15,900 nucleotides of DNA. It comes from a bacterium. GTDB taxonomy: Bacteria > Patescibacteria > Gracilibacteria > 1-14-2-50-48-13. Both the position numbers and the translations under genes were made by a program. The stretch covers positions 1 to 15,900 of the forward strand of contig JAUIFW010000015.1 of NCBI GenBank assembly GCA_030430105.1. The letters are read 5' to 3'. Every line of letters begins with the position of its first letter. Position 1 is the stretch's first letter. Below the pieces are notes generated by a model. That model was not told where the DNA came from. It was given only the letters and a program-made list of their open reading frames with translations, and ran no database searches. Positions 1-7,185 of this stretch are shown one piece after another.

Positions 1-249
1 ATGGAGCAGCACCTCTTCCGTTCCCTTCTTCTGAGTATTGAGTGCATCCGTATCGCGATCAAAATAATCATTGATTCCGTAGATACAAAGGTTTCCTGCC
101 AGGGTGAACCAGAAAAACCATAGCACAAGGGGGAGCCAGAGGAATGCTTCAAAGGGGTAGGTATAGGCAGCGCCAAGTACGAAAGGACCAGCAAGATAGT
201 GCCAAAAGGTAGGCCGAGAAATACGGAAGAAACGAAGAAGCAGGCTCAT
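1..249 (-). CDS. UbiA-family prenyltransferase, lycopene elongase-like (partial, C-terminus outside window)
   Basis: The reverse strand is open from an ATG at 249 to the left edge, giving the first 83 residues of a membrane prenyltransferase. Residues 10-27 (ISRPTFWHYLAGPFVLGA) and the Asp-rich motif NDYFDRDTD at 60-68 fit the UbiA signature NDxxDxxxD, which binds Mg-prenyl diphosphate. The stretch after it (ALNTQKKG) resembles the N-PKK/G sequence I recall from carotenoid-linked UbiA members such as CrtEb and lycopene elongase. Residues about 36-58 are strongly hydrophobic, as expected of a transmembrane helix. The ATG overlaps the TGA of crtE (ATGA), implying translational coupling in the crt operon. 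A role in adding C5 units to lycopene is inferred from sequence style plus context; other UbiA substrates (quinone, chlorophyll or protoheme type) cannot be excluded from the N-terminus alone. Confidence 0.8.
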   Translation of the reverse strand, partial: MSLLLRFFRISRPTFWHYLAGPFVLGAAYTYPFEAFLWLPLVLWFFWFTLAGNLCIYGINDYFDRDTDALNTQKKGTEEVLLH

Positions 250-1229
250 GAGGCTTGGGCAAAGGTGGTAAGAAGTCGCTGCAGCGGAGCATGGGTAGAG
301 AGGCCAGCGTTGTCTATAAAGGTTCTCGCCAGCTCCACATGCTCATGAATAGCACTAAGCATATCTCGCACCACATCCTTTTGCAAACATGCTTCCATAG
401 TCGCTTCATAGAGAGATTCGGGGAGGTCTTGCCCGTGAGCAAAACAGCCACGAATTTCCTCCCTAGATGAGGCAGAAAGCTGCTCCATCGCGGTCAAAAG
501 ATGTGGGGTTGGTTTGACGCGGAGTATATCACTAACTCGACCATCCTCTCGCCTTTGTTTGCTGCCTGTGATCTCAATATGATCGTCATAGAGTTGGTAG
601 GCGATGCCAAGGTGTTTACAAGCGCTACGTAAGTCCTCCATGGACACTTCCTTGGTGGAGACAGAAGCCGCTAGGAAGAGTGGGAGCCAAATACTATAGG
701 CAGCAGTTTTTTTCTCGTAAAAATCAAGTAACTCTTGCTTCGTCGGGAAGTGGTCCGTATCCATTTCCTTCACCTGTCCCTCTGCGGTGAGGAGGACAAT
801 ACGGAAGACTTCTGAAAGGGCATCTCCGCTACCTAGCTGCTGCAATCCTTCACTGATAAGTCGCAGGGCTTCCGCATGCAGCACATCTCCCCATACAATT
901 CCCTGTGCGTTTCCTAGGCGTTCACAGCCAAGCAGCGAGCGAAAATGGGCATGCAGGGTTGGCTTGTCTCGCCGTAATTCATCCCCATCCATAAGGTCGT
1001 CGTGGATGAGAAAGAAGGCATGAAGTAACTCAATACCAGAAGCGATATCCATATGTGCTTGCGTAAGTGCCACATCATAACAGGCGCAAGCTTCGAGAAA
1101 GAGCGTAGGGCGAATAAATTTCCCTCCTGTGCGGACATACGTATCAATGTAGCTATATCGCTCTCCATAGGACGAAAGTAAAGATTGCATCGTTGCCTCG
1201 AAGGCGGCAGGCCAATCACTTGGGGACAT
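246..1229 (-). CDS. crtE: Polyprenyl diphosphate synthase (geranylgeranyl diphosphate synthase type)
   Basis: This is a trans-isoprenyl diphosphate synthase, condensing IPP with allylic diphosphates, most likely to GGPP for CrtB. Numbering from the GTG at 1235, it shows GGKFIRP (37-43), first Asp-rich motif DDLMD (79-83) followed by RRDKPTLH (88-95), GQVKEMD (153-159), a KT pair (176-177) and a second Asp-rich motif DDHIE (217-221). The usual form of the last is DDxxD, so the final Glu is a variant. The length, about 327-329 aa, is normal. I chose the ATG at 1229; an in-frame GTG two codons upstream (1235) is equally open, and neither has a Shine-Dalgarno. The start overlaps the crtB end by 14-20 bases and the stop overlaps the next ATG. 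Chain length (C15 versus C20) is not settled by sequence: two Phe lie at positions -5 and -4 before the first motif. Confidence 0.92.
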   Translation of the reverse strand: MSPSDWPAAFEATMQSLLSSYGERYSYIDTYVRTGGKFIRPTLFLEACACYDVALTQAHMDIASGIELLHAFFLIHDDLMDGDELRRDKPTLHAHFRSLLGCERLGNAQGIVWGDVLHAEALRLISEGLQQLGSGDALSEVFRIVLLTAEGQVKEMDTDHFPTKQELLDFYEKKTAAYSIWLPLFLAASVSTKEVSMEDLRSACKHLGIAYQLYDDHIEITGSKQRREDGRVSDILRVKPTPHLLTAMEQLSASSREEIRGCFAHGQDLPESLYEATMEACLQKDVVRDMLSAIHEHVELARTFIDNAGLSTHAPLQRLLTTFAQAS

Positions 1230-2090
1230 GGGCACGGGTTATACGAGATAGGGTGGTGAGTAGTAGTCTAAAGAGCCATAGTTTGCGCATGCGCAGAGGT
1301 TTCTGAAATGGCAGCAGTGGCTCCTCTTCAATCTTTCCAAGGGTAGCAAAATATCCCTTACAGGAAAGTCCAACCGCTAGGCGACATCGAGGGGAGAGGG
1401 TGCGCAACCCGGCCCAAATGGTAGGCCACATAGCACGTATCGCTGCTGCTTCTGCGACGACAAGCTTCTTGTATCGCTCGTCTCTAGGTTTTTTTTGGAG
1501 CCATTCCTTCTCTGAAATACCATGCTCCTTCAAGAGGGATAGGGGAAGATAGATGCGTCCTCGCTCTCGGTCTTCTTCAATATCCCGGAGAAAATTAATT
1601 CGCTGGAATGCGGTTCCAAGTAACTGCGCGGAGGGAAGTGCATTCTGAGCAGTCCCCATTATCCGCGCCATCATTAGACCGATTACGTCTGCAGAGCCAA
1701 AAATATATGCGGCGATATCCTGATCCGTCTAGTGCGCCAAATATCCCATTCCATAGAAGTGAAAAAGCCATCGATCCATGGTTTCTCAAAGGATTCATTC
1801 TTTGCAAGAGCCACAAAGGTATGAATTACCTTGTTTTCCTCTTGGGAGAGAGGGGAGGTTACCCGTAGCCCCTTCCAAGCAGCGTTGAATTGATCACGAA
1901 ACTGTTCGAGTCGCTCCTTGGGGTCACTTCCCTCTGCAGGGTTGTCTACATACTCGTCCGCAAGGCGCACAAAGGCATACAGCACATACACCTTATGCCG
2001 CATGGCACGAGGGAAGATCCATGTGGAGTAGTAGTAGGTGGTACTATGCCGTTTAAAAATATCGCGGCACAGCCGCACATCCTGCTTCAT
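1216..2090 (-). pseudogene. crtB: Phytoene synthase with broken reading frame
   Basis: Two adjacent frames on the minus strand together make one squalene/phytoene synthase, which joins two GGPP to phytoene. The N-terminal part (2090 to about 1731) has CRDIFKRHSTTYYYS, the first Asp motif DEYVD (residues 45-49) and FFTSMEWDI near its end. The C-terminal part (about 1728 to 1216) begins DQDIAAYIFGSADVIGLMM and carries the second Asp motif in RDIEEDRERGRIYLP (about 1587-1543), as expected for CrtB. The parts are offset by one base: the upper frame ends at a TAA at 1683-1685, and the lower frame has a TAG at 1729-1731, so the break lies about 1725-1731. About 292 codons in total matches the family's usual length. 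The start is 9 bases after the crtI stop, without a Shine-Dalgarno. It is either a true recent mutation or a sequence/assembly error; intact neighbours make an error plausible. Confidence 0.85.
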
Positions 2091-2099
2091 GGGAGGCGG

Positions 2100-3578
2100 T
2101 TAGGATTTGAGAAGGGTTCGAACACGGTCCCGCACCAGGTGCCCAGAAATGAGACACATGGGTACACCGATACCAGGCACCGTATTTGCCCCTACATAAA
2201 AGAGATTTTTGACCTTCTTCGAGTAGTTGCGAGGTCGAAAAAGAGCGGTCTGGAAGAGGGTATGGGCGAGCCCCAGAGCGCTTCCCGCATGAGCGTTGTA
2301 ACGAGACTTGAAGTCGCTGACGCAAAAGGATCGCTGTACCTTGAGATGGGGTTTTACATCCGCTCCTGCAGTCCTAGAGAGGGTTTCCAGAATAAAGTCG
2401 AGGTAGATAGCTCTGATCTCTGGTGTATCCTCGAGGTCCGCTGCAATAGGGATGAGGATAAAGAGGTTTTCTCCACCTTTTGGAGCGACGCTTTCATCAC
2501 TACGAGAGGGGCAGCCGATGTAAAAGCTCGGGTCCTCTGGCCATTCCTTGCGATCAAAGATATCAGCAAAGTGCTGTTCCCAATCTTTGGCAAAGAAGAG
2601 TGTATGGTGCTGCAGTTCATCAAATCGACGATCAAACCCTAGAAAGAATATAAGCGCAGATGGTGATTGAACACGTTTCTTCCAGTAGGTACGCGAGTAC
2701 TGTCGGTATTGCTCCTCGAGAAGTTTGGTTTCCGTGAAGTGATAGTCAGCATTAGAGACCACCACATCCGCTGAATGCATGGTTCCTCCTGCGGTCACAC
2801 CTGTTGCTCGCTTAGTCTTTGGATCCACATGAATCGCTTCAATAGGGCTGTTCACATGGATCTGCACCCCCAGCTCCTTGGCAATCTTTTCCATTGCCTT
2901 GGGCACTTCGATCATCCCACCCTGTGGGTAGAACACCCCCATATTGAAGTCGATATGGCTCATGATGTTGTAGAGGGCAGGCGTATTTGAGGGTGATCCT
3001 CCTAGAAACACCAGAGTATACTGCAGTACCTTTTGGATACGTGAATCCTTGAAATAGCGGGACACATAGCGCTGCATACTTTCAAATACATGGAGTTTTC
3101 TCCCTTCCACCACAAGCTTCCAATTGAGAAAATCAAGGAGAGAGTTGTAATTCTTGTATACAAAATCTTCCATGGCGACCTCATAGGCGTATTTCGAGCG
3201 CTCGAGGAAGGTGTCAAACTTGGCAGCACTTCCAGGCTCCCACTTCTCAAAGATTTTCTTCACTTTTTCCACATCCGTGCTCATATCCACATATTCTCCA
3301 TCTCCAAAGTAGATACGGTAACTTGGGTCTAAGGGCTCCAAATCCAGATAATCCTTGATATCCTTACCCATATCCTGGAAAAACCGCTCAAACACATCAG
3401 GCATGAGGTACCAGGAAGGGCCCATATCAAAGCGAAACCCGCCTTCCTCAAAGCTAGAGGCCTTTCCTCCCACCATTTCGTTCTTTTCAAAGAGTTGTAC
3501 ATCGTGACCGTCTTTGGCGAGGTAACAGGCAGTTGCAAGTCCTCCGATTCCACCTCCGATCACAATAGCGCGGCTCAT
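2100..3578 (-). CDS. crtI: Phytoene desaturase (CrtI-type, FAD-dependent)
   Basis: This 492-aa protein matches bacterial CrtI amine-oxidase-fold desaturases, which introduce double bonds into phytoene using FAD at the membrane surface. The N-terminus has the dinucleotide fold (AIVIGGGIGGLATA, residues 4-17, ending in the acidic E31) and GGKASSFEEGGFRFDMGPSW just after it (from residue 37). Mid-protein GGMIEVPKAMEKIA and SNADYHFTETKLL are typical of the family. The C-terminus holds the FAD-binding signature NLFYVGANTVPGIGVPM (458-474). It is the first gene of the operon, with a divergent promoter region between it and the 104-aa protein gene. No Shine-Dalgarno precedes the ATG. How many desaturation steps it performs cannot be told from sequence; 4,4'-diapophytoene desaturases (CrtN) are relatives, but the operon's CrtB/CrtE context favours C40 phytoene. 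Confidence 0.95.
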   Translation of the reverse strand: MSRAIVIGGGIGGLATACYLAKDGHDVQLFEKNEMVGGKASSFEEGGFRFDMGPSWYLMPDVFERFFQDMGKDIKDYLDLEPLDPSYRIYFGDGEYVDMSTDVEKVKKIFEKWEPGSAAKFDTFLERSKYAYEVAMEDFVYKNYNSLLDFLNWKLVVEGRKLHVFESMQRYVSRYFKDSRIQKVLQYTLVFLGGSPSNTPALYNIMSHIDFNMGVFYPQGGMIEVPKAMEKIAKELGVQIHVNSPIEAIHVDPKTKRATGVTAGGTMHSADVVVSNADYHFTETKLLEEQYRQYSRTYWKKRVQSPSALIFFLGFDRRFDELQHHTLFFAKDWEQHFADIFDRKEWPEDPSFYIGCPSRSDESVAPKGGENLFILIPIAADLEDTPEIRAIYLDFILETLSRTAGADVKPHLKVQRSFCVSDFKSRYNAHAGSALGLAHTLFQTALFRPRNYSKKVKNLFYVGANTVPGIGVPMCLISGHLVRDRVRTLLKS

Positions 3579-3603
3579 AGATGCATGGATAACAAGTAGG
3601 TTA

Positions 3604-3632
3604 TTGCAAATTAGCGCATCATCAGGTATAAT
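3604..3632 (+). promoter_or_regulatory. Sigma70-like promoter for the 104-aa/821-aa gene pair
   Basis: A perfect -10 hexamer TATAAT (3627-3632) follows a -35-like TTGCAA (3604-3609) with the optimal 17-base spacer. Transcription would start near 3639, leaving a leader of about 22 nt before the ATG at 3662. This is one of the two best promoter matches in the window. Confidence 0.7.
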
Positions 3633-3656
3633 AAAAGGATGGTATTCCCTTTTTAA
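3628..3656 (-). promoter_or_regulatory. Possible crtI operon promoter, overlapping the divergent one
   Basis: On the minus strand TATTAT (3633-3628) can serve as -10, with a poor -35 TTAAAA (3656-3651) 17 bases upstream. It shares bases with the plus-strand -10, so the two promoters would compete. The predicted leader for crtI is about 43 nt. The match is weak; the operon must start here or nearby because crtI is the first gene. Confidence 0.35.
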
Positions 3657-3661
3657 TTGAC

Positions 3662-3976
3662 ATGAGTGATACGTCCTTGGCAGAAATTCTCGCCTCTCAC
3701 CCCTTTATCGACAAGGGGCTCGTTGAGCGAGTAAAAAATATGGAGCTAGAAGGAAAGATCAATGAGGCGCTTCGCACCAAGATTCTCGAGACCGTAGCGC
3801 GGGAGGTGGGGCATATCTATGACCTGCGCGCAGAGGAGCTCACAGCCATCGGCGACTATCTCAAAGCACTCAAACAAGAGGTCCAAAAGGTGGAGCGAGA
3901 GGGTGTGAAGGAAATAGAAAAGGAAGAGCATAGAGAGGAAGAAAAGGGGCTCGAGGAACTATTAAGCAATCTTTAA
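3662..3976 (+). CDS. Small acidic helical protein of unknown function (104 aa)
   Basis: I do not recognise this protein. It has no signal peptide or membrane segment and reads as mostly amphipathic helix. The first 60 residues carry regular hydrophobic positions (LAEILASHPFIDKGLVERV). The last 40 are almost entirely Glu, Lys and Arg with heptad-like Leu and Val, suggesting a coiled coil. The ATG is the natural start: it lies about 22 nt downstream of a strong promoter and has no Shine-Dalgarno. The next gene begins 23 bases after the TAA with no terminator between, so the two are likely one transcript and may act together. A partner or adaptor role for the 821-aa protein is only a guess from position. 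Confidence 0.75.
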   Translation: MSDTSLAEILASHPFIDKGLVERVKNMELEGKINEALRTKILETVAREVGHIYDLRAEELTAIGDYLKALKQEVQKVEREGVKEIEKEEHREEEKGLEELLSNL

Positions 3977-3999
3977 ACTACGAAGTTACAAAAATTACA

Positions 4000-6465
4000 A
4001 TGGCAGGAGCAAACAGACCAGATAGAAAACCACAAGAGATAACTGATATTACTGAGTTGGCTCAAAAAAAGGAGGCAATTCAAAGTAGTTTAACTGAATA
4101 CGCCAAAGCGCCTACTAAACAAGAGGCGGAGCAAAAGCTTCAAGCTGCACTAGCGTCTTATCGAGATGAATTTGACGACTCGTATGAGCATGCGAAAACC
4201 CTTTTGAATGAAGCAGGGGGTAACGTGGCGCAATTAAACGCGTTGAATGCAGCACAAAAAGAAGTCAAAACTCTTCTGGATGAAGGAGAGGGGGCCTTTC
4301 AGAATATGAAATCGGCTGTAAGAGCTGGTCTACACAGTCAGCTCTCAACTAACATAGAAGAAAGCCATGAAAAGGCTGTAGAGGCTGCAAAAAACCTCAA
4401 CAGCGCGATAGATACCCTATTGGGTGAAGGCAGTGCCGACACTGGAACACAGGAGTCCAAGGAGTCAAAAGAAGTACAGGGGCCTGCACCACAAATCAGT
4501 AGTGGTGACCCCATTCCAAATCTTTCAAGTCGACCAGAGGCAAAAGAAGCAAAGGAGATTCTACGATCCGGAAGCCTAGGTGAGCTACTGCGCTGGGCAT
4601 ATTACAGTGCGTCCGAGCCTGGATCTGAGACGGCTATGAATGCGGCAACAGGAAAGACTGAGGAATATGCTGTAAAACGTATGAAGCTCTTCCCTTCAAG
4701 TACTGCCTCGCCTGATGAGGTGCAGAAGTGGAAGGAGGAGAATAACTTCGATGCCCAACTCAGTAAATGGCTAGATAACGGGGAGTTTAGCGACGAGCTA
4801 AATCTGCCATTTATCGCAAGCAATCCAAATTTTTCAAAGGAGCGAATTCGATCTCTTGCAGAAAAGGAGCCAGGTATGATTGTATACATGTTTATTGAGA
4901 TTTTTCAGGAGGTACTGAGAGTAAAAGGAGGTGGATTAAAGGAAGTAGAGACAACGAGGCCAGATGGAAAAAAAGAGAAAACTAAAGTGCCAAAGGAATG
5001 GGGCGATACAGAGCTGGGAAGAGTATTCTGGGACCTCTATAACAACAAGGGAGAAGGTAAAGTAAAGTTTTTCTACACTCGAAGCACAGGAAAACTAAGT
5101 GTCGGGCATTTCTCCGAAAGCGCAGAGGCGAAAAAGGAGACCGCTCCTGCCACGTCAAAAGCAGCAGGAGGAAGTGAGCGACCAGCTGCCAAAGCTTCTC
5201 CAGAGTCACAAGCTGAAGGAAAGGACTACAAGGAGCTTATGAAGGATTACCCTGAGGATCTTAAGACCGTCATCGAGCAATTCAAGAAGGTAGAACCAAC
5301 AATTGAACCAAAAGAAGCAACAGCCTTCAGAGTCTCTAAAGAGACGAGAGAAGCGTTGAAGGGGGTGAAAGGAGAGCAAGCTAGTATGCTCTACTATATA
5401 AAGCGAAATGCAAGTGGTGAATATCCCTTCGTAGAAGGAGCTGTGAAAAAGGACAAGGATGGCAACGAGGTATCCATGTACAGTGAGGCAATTTTCAAGC
5501 TCTTGCCAAGTAGTCTCTCTGAAGAAAAACGAAAGCAATTGGCGACACTGCCAAGGAGGCACCCCGTTGGGACAAAGAAGAGAGCTGCTGAATATGACAT
5601 TGCTGTGCATAATAAGGTGACAAACAATGAGAAGGATAGCAAGGGAAGAGGATATCGAGACATGCTTGCAAAAGCATTCGAAGACAACGGTGCATACCAG
5701 GTGTACTTCGCCTTTAGTACAAGAAACGTACCGAAGGTAAGGAGTGAAAAAGATGCAGGTGACGTCTCAAGGGGATACATGGAAATCGTGCAGATTGCCG
5801 ATAAGGCAGCAGAGTCAAAAAAGAGTGGAGGGCAAGAAACGAAGGGAGAAGGAGCGCCCGAAACGCAGAACATCCCCGTGCTAAAGCTAGAAGAACTCGA
5901 GAAGCAGAATAAGGATGAAGCTCTAACACAATTTAGAAAGTCGAAAGAATTCGTTACAAGTCTTACTGACTTCCAAGCAGAGTTAAAGAATGAAGTAAAA
6001 AAGAACGAGAAGATAGAGAAAGCATACAAGAATCTCGCTGCCTTTGGTCTTAGTCATAAACTAGACGACCTAGTAAGCATGGATCTAGCAAATGAGAAGA
6101 ACCCTGCCAAGGTAGCAAACTTGATTAGTCTTATGCAACTATACCGAATTGCAGAGGGGGATAGCGAGAAGTTTGACCCGACGAAAGATATGGGAACTAT
6201 GAGGAGTATGCTGGACTATTCGTTCAATATGAATAAGTATTTGCCTCTCAATAAGTTCGCCTTTAGGGAATACTTCAAGCAGGAAAAGGAGACTGCAAGT
6301 TTTGCAAATGATTGGGACAAGGTTATACCTCCTCACTACAAGCCAAAGATGGAGACCTTTATGCAAGATCTGAAAAAGGCACTTGCTACTGAGGATCAGA
6401 GTGATTTGGAAAATACCGAGTCAAACCAAGAATCAAACTCAGAAGAAGAAACACAAAAGGCTTAA
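4000..6465 (+). CDS. Large charged soluble protein of unknown function (821 aa)
   Basis: I do not recognise this protein. No signal peptide or transmembrane segment is visible. Residues 1-150 are helical and coiled-coil-like (rich in A, E, K, Q, L); 150-185 and 376-410 are low-complexity linkers rich in E, K, S, A and P. Two globular stretches, about 186-375 and 445-605, share weak landmarks: LFPSS (230-234) against LLPSS (501-505), and FFYTRS (357-362) against YFAFSTR (569-575). This suggests a diverged internal duplication. Residues 625-790 form another helical domain, and the tail is acidic and Asn/Gln/Glu-rich. It sits 23 bases after the 104-aa gene and lacks a Shine-Dalgarno. Its stop codon overlaps that of trmB on the other strand. 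Lys/Glu-rich composition and linkers fit a cytoplasmic scaffold, but nothing specific supports this. Confidence 0.85.
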   Translation: MAGANRPDRKPQEITDITELAQKKEAIQSSLTEYAKAPTKQEAEQKLQAALASYRDEFDDSYEHAKTLLNEAGGNVAQLNALNAAQKEVKTLLDEGEGAFQNMKSAVRAGLHSQLSTNIEESHEKAVEAAKNLNSAIDTLLGEGSADTGTQESKESKEVQGPAPQISSGDPIPNLSSRPEAKEAKEILRSGSLGELLRWAYYSASEPGSETAMNAATGKTEEYAVKRMKLFPSSTASPDEVQKWKEENNFDAQLSKWLDNGEFSDELNLPFIASNPNFSKERIRSLAEKEPGMIVYMFIEIFQEVLRVKGGGLKEVETTRPDGKKEKTKVPKEWGDTELGRVFWDLYNNKGEGKVKFFYTRSTGKLSVGHFSESAEAKKETAPATSKAAGGSERPAAKASPESQAEGKDYKELMKDYPEDLKTVIEQFKKVEPTIEPKEATAFRVSKETREALKGVKGEQASMLYYIKRNASGEYPFVEGAVKKDKDGNEVSMYSEAIFKLLPSSLSEEKRKQLATLPRRHPVGTKKRAAEYDIAVHNKVTNNEKDSKGRGYRDMLAKAFEDNGAYQVYFAFSTRNVPKVRSEKDAGDVSRGYMEIVQIADKAAESKKSGGQETKGEGAPETQNIPVLKLEELEKQNKDEALTQFRKSKEFVTSLTDFQAELKNEVKKNEKIEKAYKNLAAFGLSHKLDDLVSMDLANEKNPAKVANLISLMQLYRIAEGDSEKFDPTKDMGTMRSMLDYSFNMNKYLPLNKFAFREYFKQEKETASFANDWDKVIPPHYKPKMETFMQDLKKALATEDQSDLENTESNQESNSEEETQKA

Positions 6466-7112
6466 AAAGGCCGACTCTTCACATAATAAATCTTCCTGCC
6501 CTCTGCAAGGTGACTCACCTCGTAGGGGGTTTTAATTTCGGTCAGATATCCTGGCACCTCCTCTGGAGGGAGCTTGTAGAGATTCTCGTATTTCTCGAGC
6601 TGTACCCAGCTCCAAAGATCAAGTTGCTCTAGCGTATAGTCAAAGAGAGGCTTTGAGTCCGTCTTGAGATGAAGTACCCCATCCTCGCCCAAAAGCTCCT
6701 TGTACATAGTCAAAAAACGCTCTGACGTAAGTCGCTTGTGCCTTCTTCTGTGGGGCAAATGTGGATCTGGAAAGGTAATCCAAATCTCATCTATCTCCCC
6801 TGGCTTGAAATGCTCTGCCAGCTCCTCGATCTGCATGCGAAAAAACATGACATTGGGAAGCCCCTTTTCTTCCGCTTCCGTAGCACCAAACCAGATGCGT
6901 GCACCTTTGATATCCACACCTATGTAGCGGTTTTCCGGGTTGCGCTCCGCGAGGGCAACCGTATAGGATCCAGCGCCACAGGCCAGCTCTAGGATAAGTT
7001 TCCCCTCCGCACCCAAATAGTCACGCCAATCACGCCCCTTTTCCTCAAAGGGGGTAAAGCATCGCTCCATCTCCTGCACATCCTTGAATCGTTGTAGTTT
7101 TTTCCTTCCCAT
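6462..7112 (-). CDS. trmB: tRNA (guanine-N7-)-methyltransferase
   Basis: TrmB uses S-adenosylmethionine to methylate G46 in the variable loop of tRNAs, giving m7G. Numbering from the ATG at 7112, the SAM-binding motif I is LILELACGAGSYTVALA (39-55), a variant of the common GCGxG loop. Motif II is YIGVDIKG (63-70), and the family hallmark FPDPHLPHRRRHKRL (114-128) corresponds to FPDPWPKxRHxKRR. The C-terminal ETPYE-like segment appears as IKTPYEVSHLAEGRKIYYV. The ATG gives the canonical MGRKK start and lies about 17 nt from the predicted transcription start; an in-frame GTG at 7121 is less likely. The length of 216 aa is normal. The stop shares TTAA with the convergent 821-aa gene. Confidence 0.95.
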   Translation of the reverse strand: MGRKKLQRFKDVQEMERCFTPFEEKGRDWRDYLGAEGKLILELACGAGSYTVALAERNPENRYIGVDIKGARIWFGATEAEEKGLPNVMFFRMQIEELAEHFKPGEIDEIWITFPDPHLPHRRRHKRLTSERFLTMYKELLGEDGVLHLKTDSKPLFDYTLEQLDLWSWVQLEKYENLYKLPPEEVPGYLTEIKTPYEVSHLAEGRKIYYVKSRPF

Positions 7113-7135
7113 ACAGATCACATAAGTATGCTGCG

Positions 7136-7163
7136 ATTGTAGCGGGCATCATCTCTCTGACAA
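7136..7163 (-). promoter_or_regulatory. Promoter of trmB
   Basis: Minus-strand -35 TTGTCA (7163-7158, 5 of 6 consensus) and -10 TACAAT (7141-7136, 5 of 6) are 16 bases apart. The predicted start is near 7129, about 17 nt before the trmB ATG. It lies in the 73-base gap after the DUF389 gene, so trmB need not depend on read-through. Confidence 0.65.
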
Positions 7164-7185
7164 GGAAAACCATCCGTACACAGGC

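Noticed and set aside
246..1235. Alternative genetic code with TGA as glycine (Gracilibacteria type)
   Set aside because: TGA closes crtE and crtB precisely at overlaps with the next gene, and no conserved frame in the window has an internal TGA needing decoding.
1683..1731. Programmed frameshifting as the explanation for split crtB
   Set aside because: No slippery heptamer or strong downstream structure is evident at the switch, and the family is not known to use recoding; mutation or assembly error is simpler.
1890..2642. 250-codon open frame on the plus strand across crtB/crtI
   Set aside because: It lies opposite CrtI and CrtB frames carrying clear family motifs, has no promoter or recognisable domain, and is best read as a shadow.
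5394..6029. 211-codon open frame on the minus strand inside the 821-aa gene
   Set aside because: Its Ser/Phe/Leu-rich low-complexity translation is what the complement of a Lys/Glu-rich gene produces; no independent signals are present.
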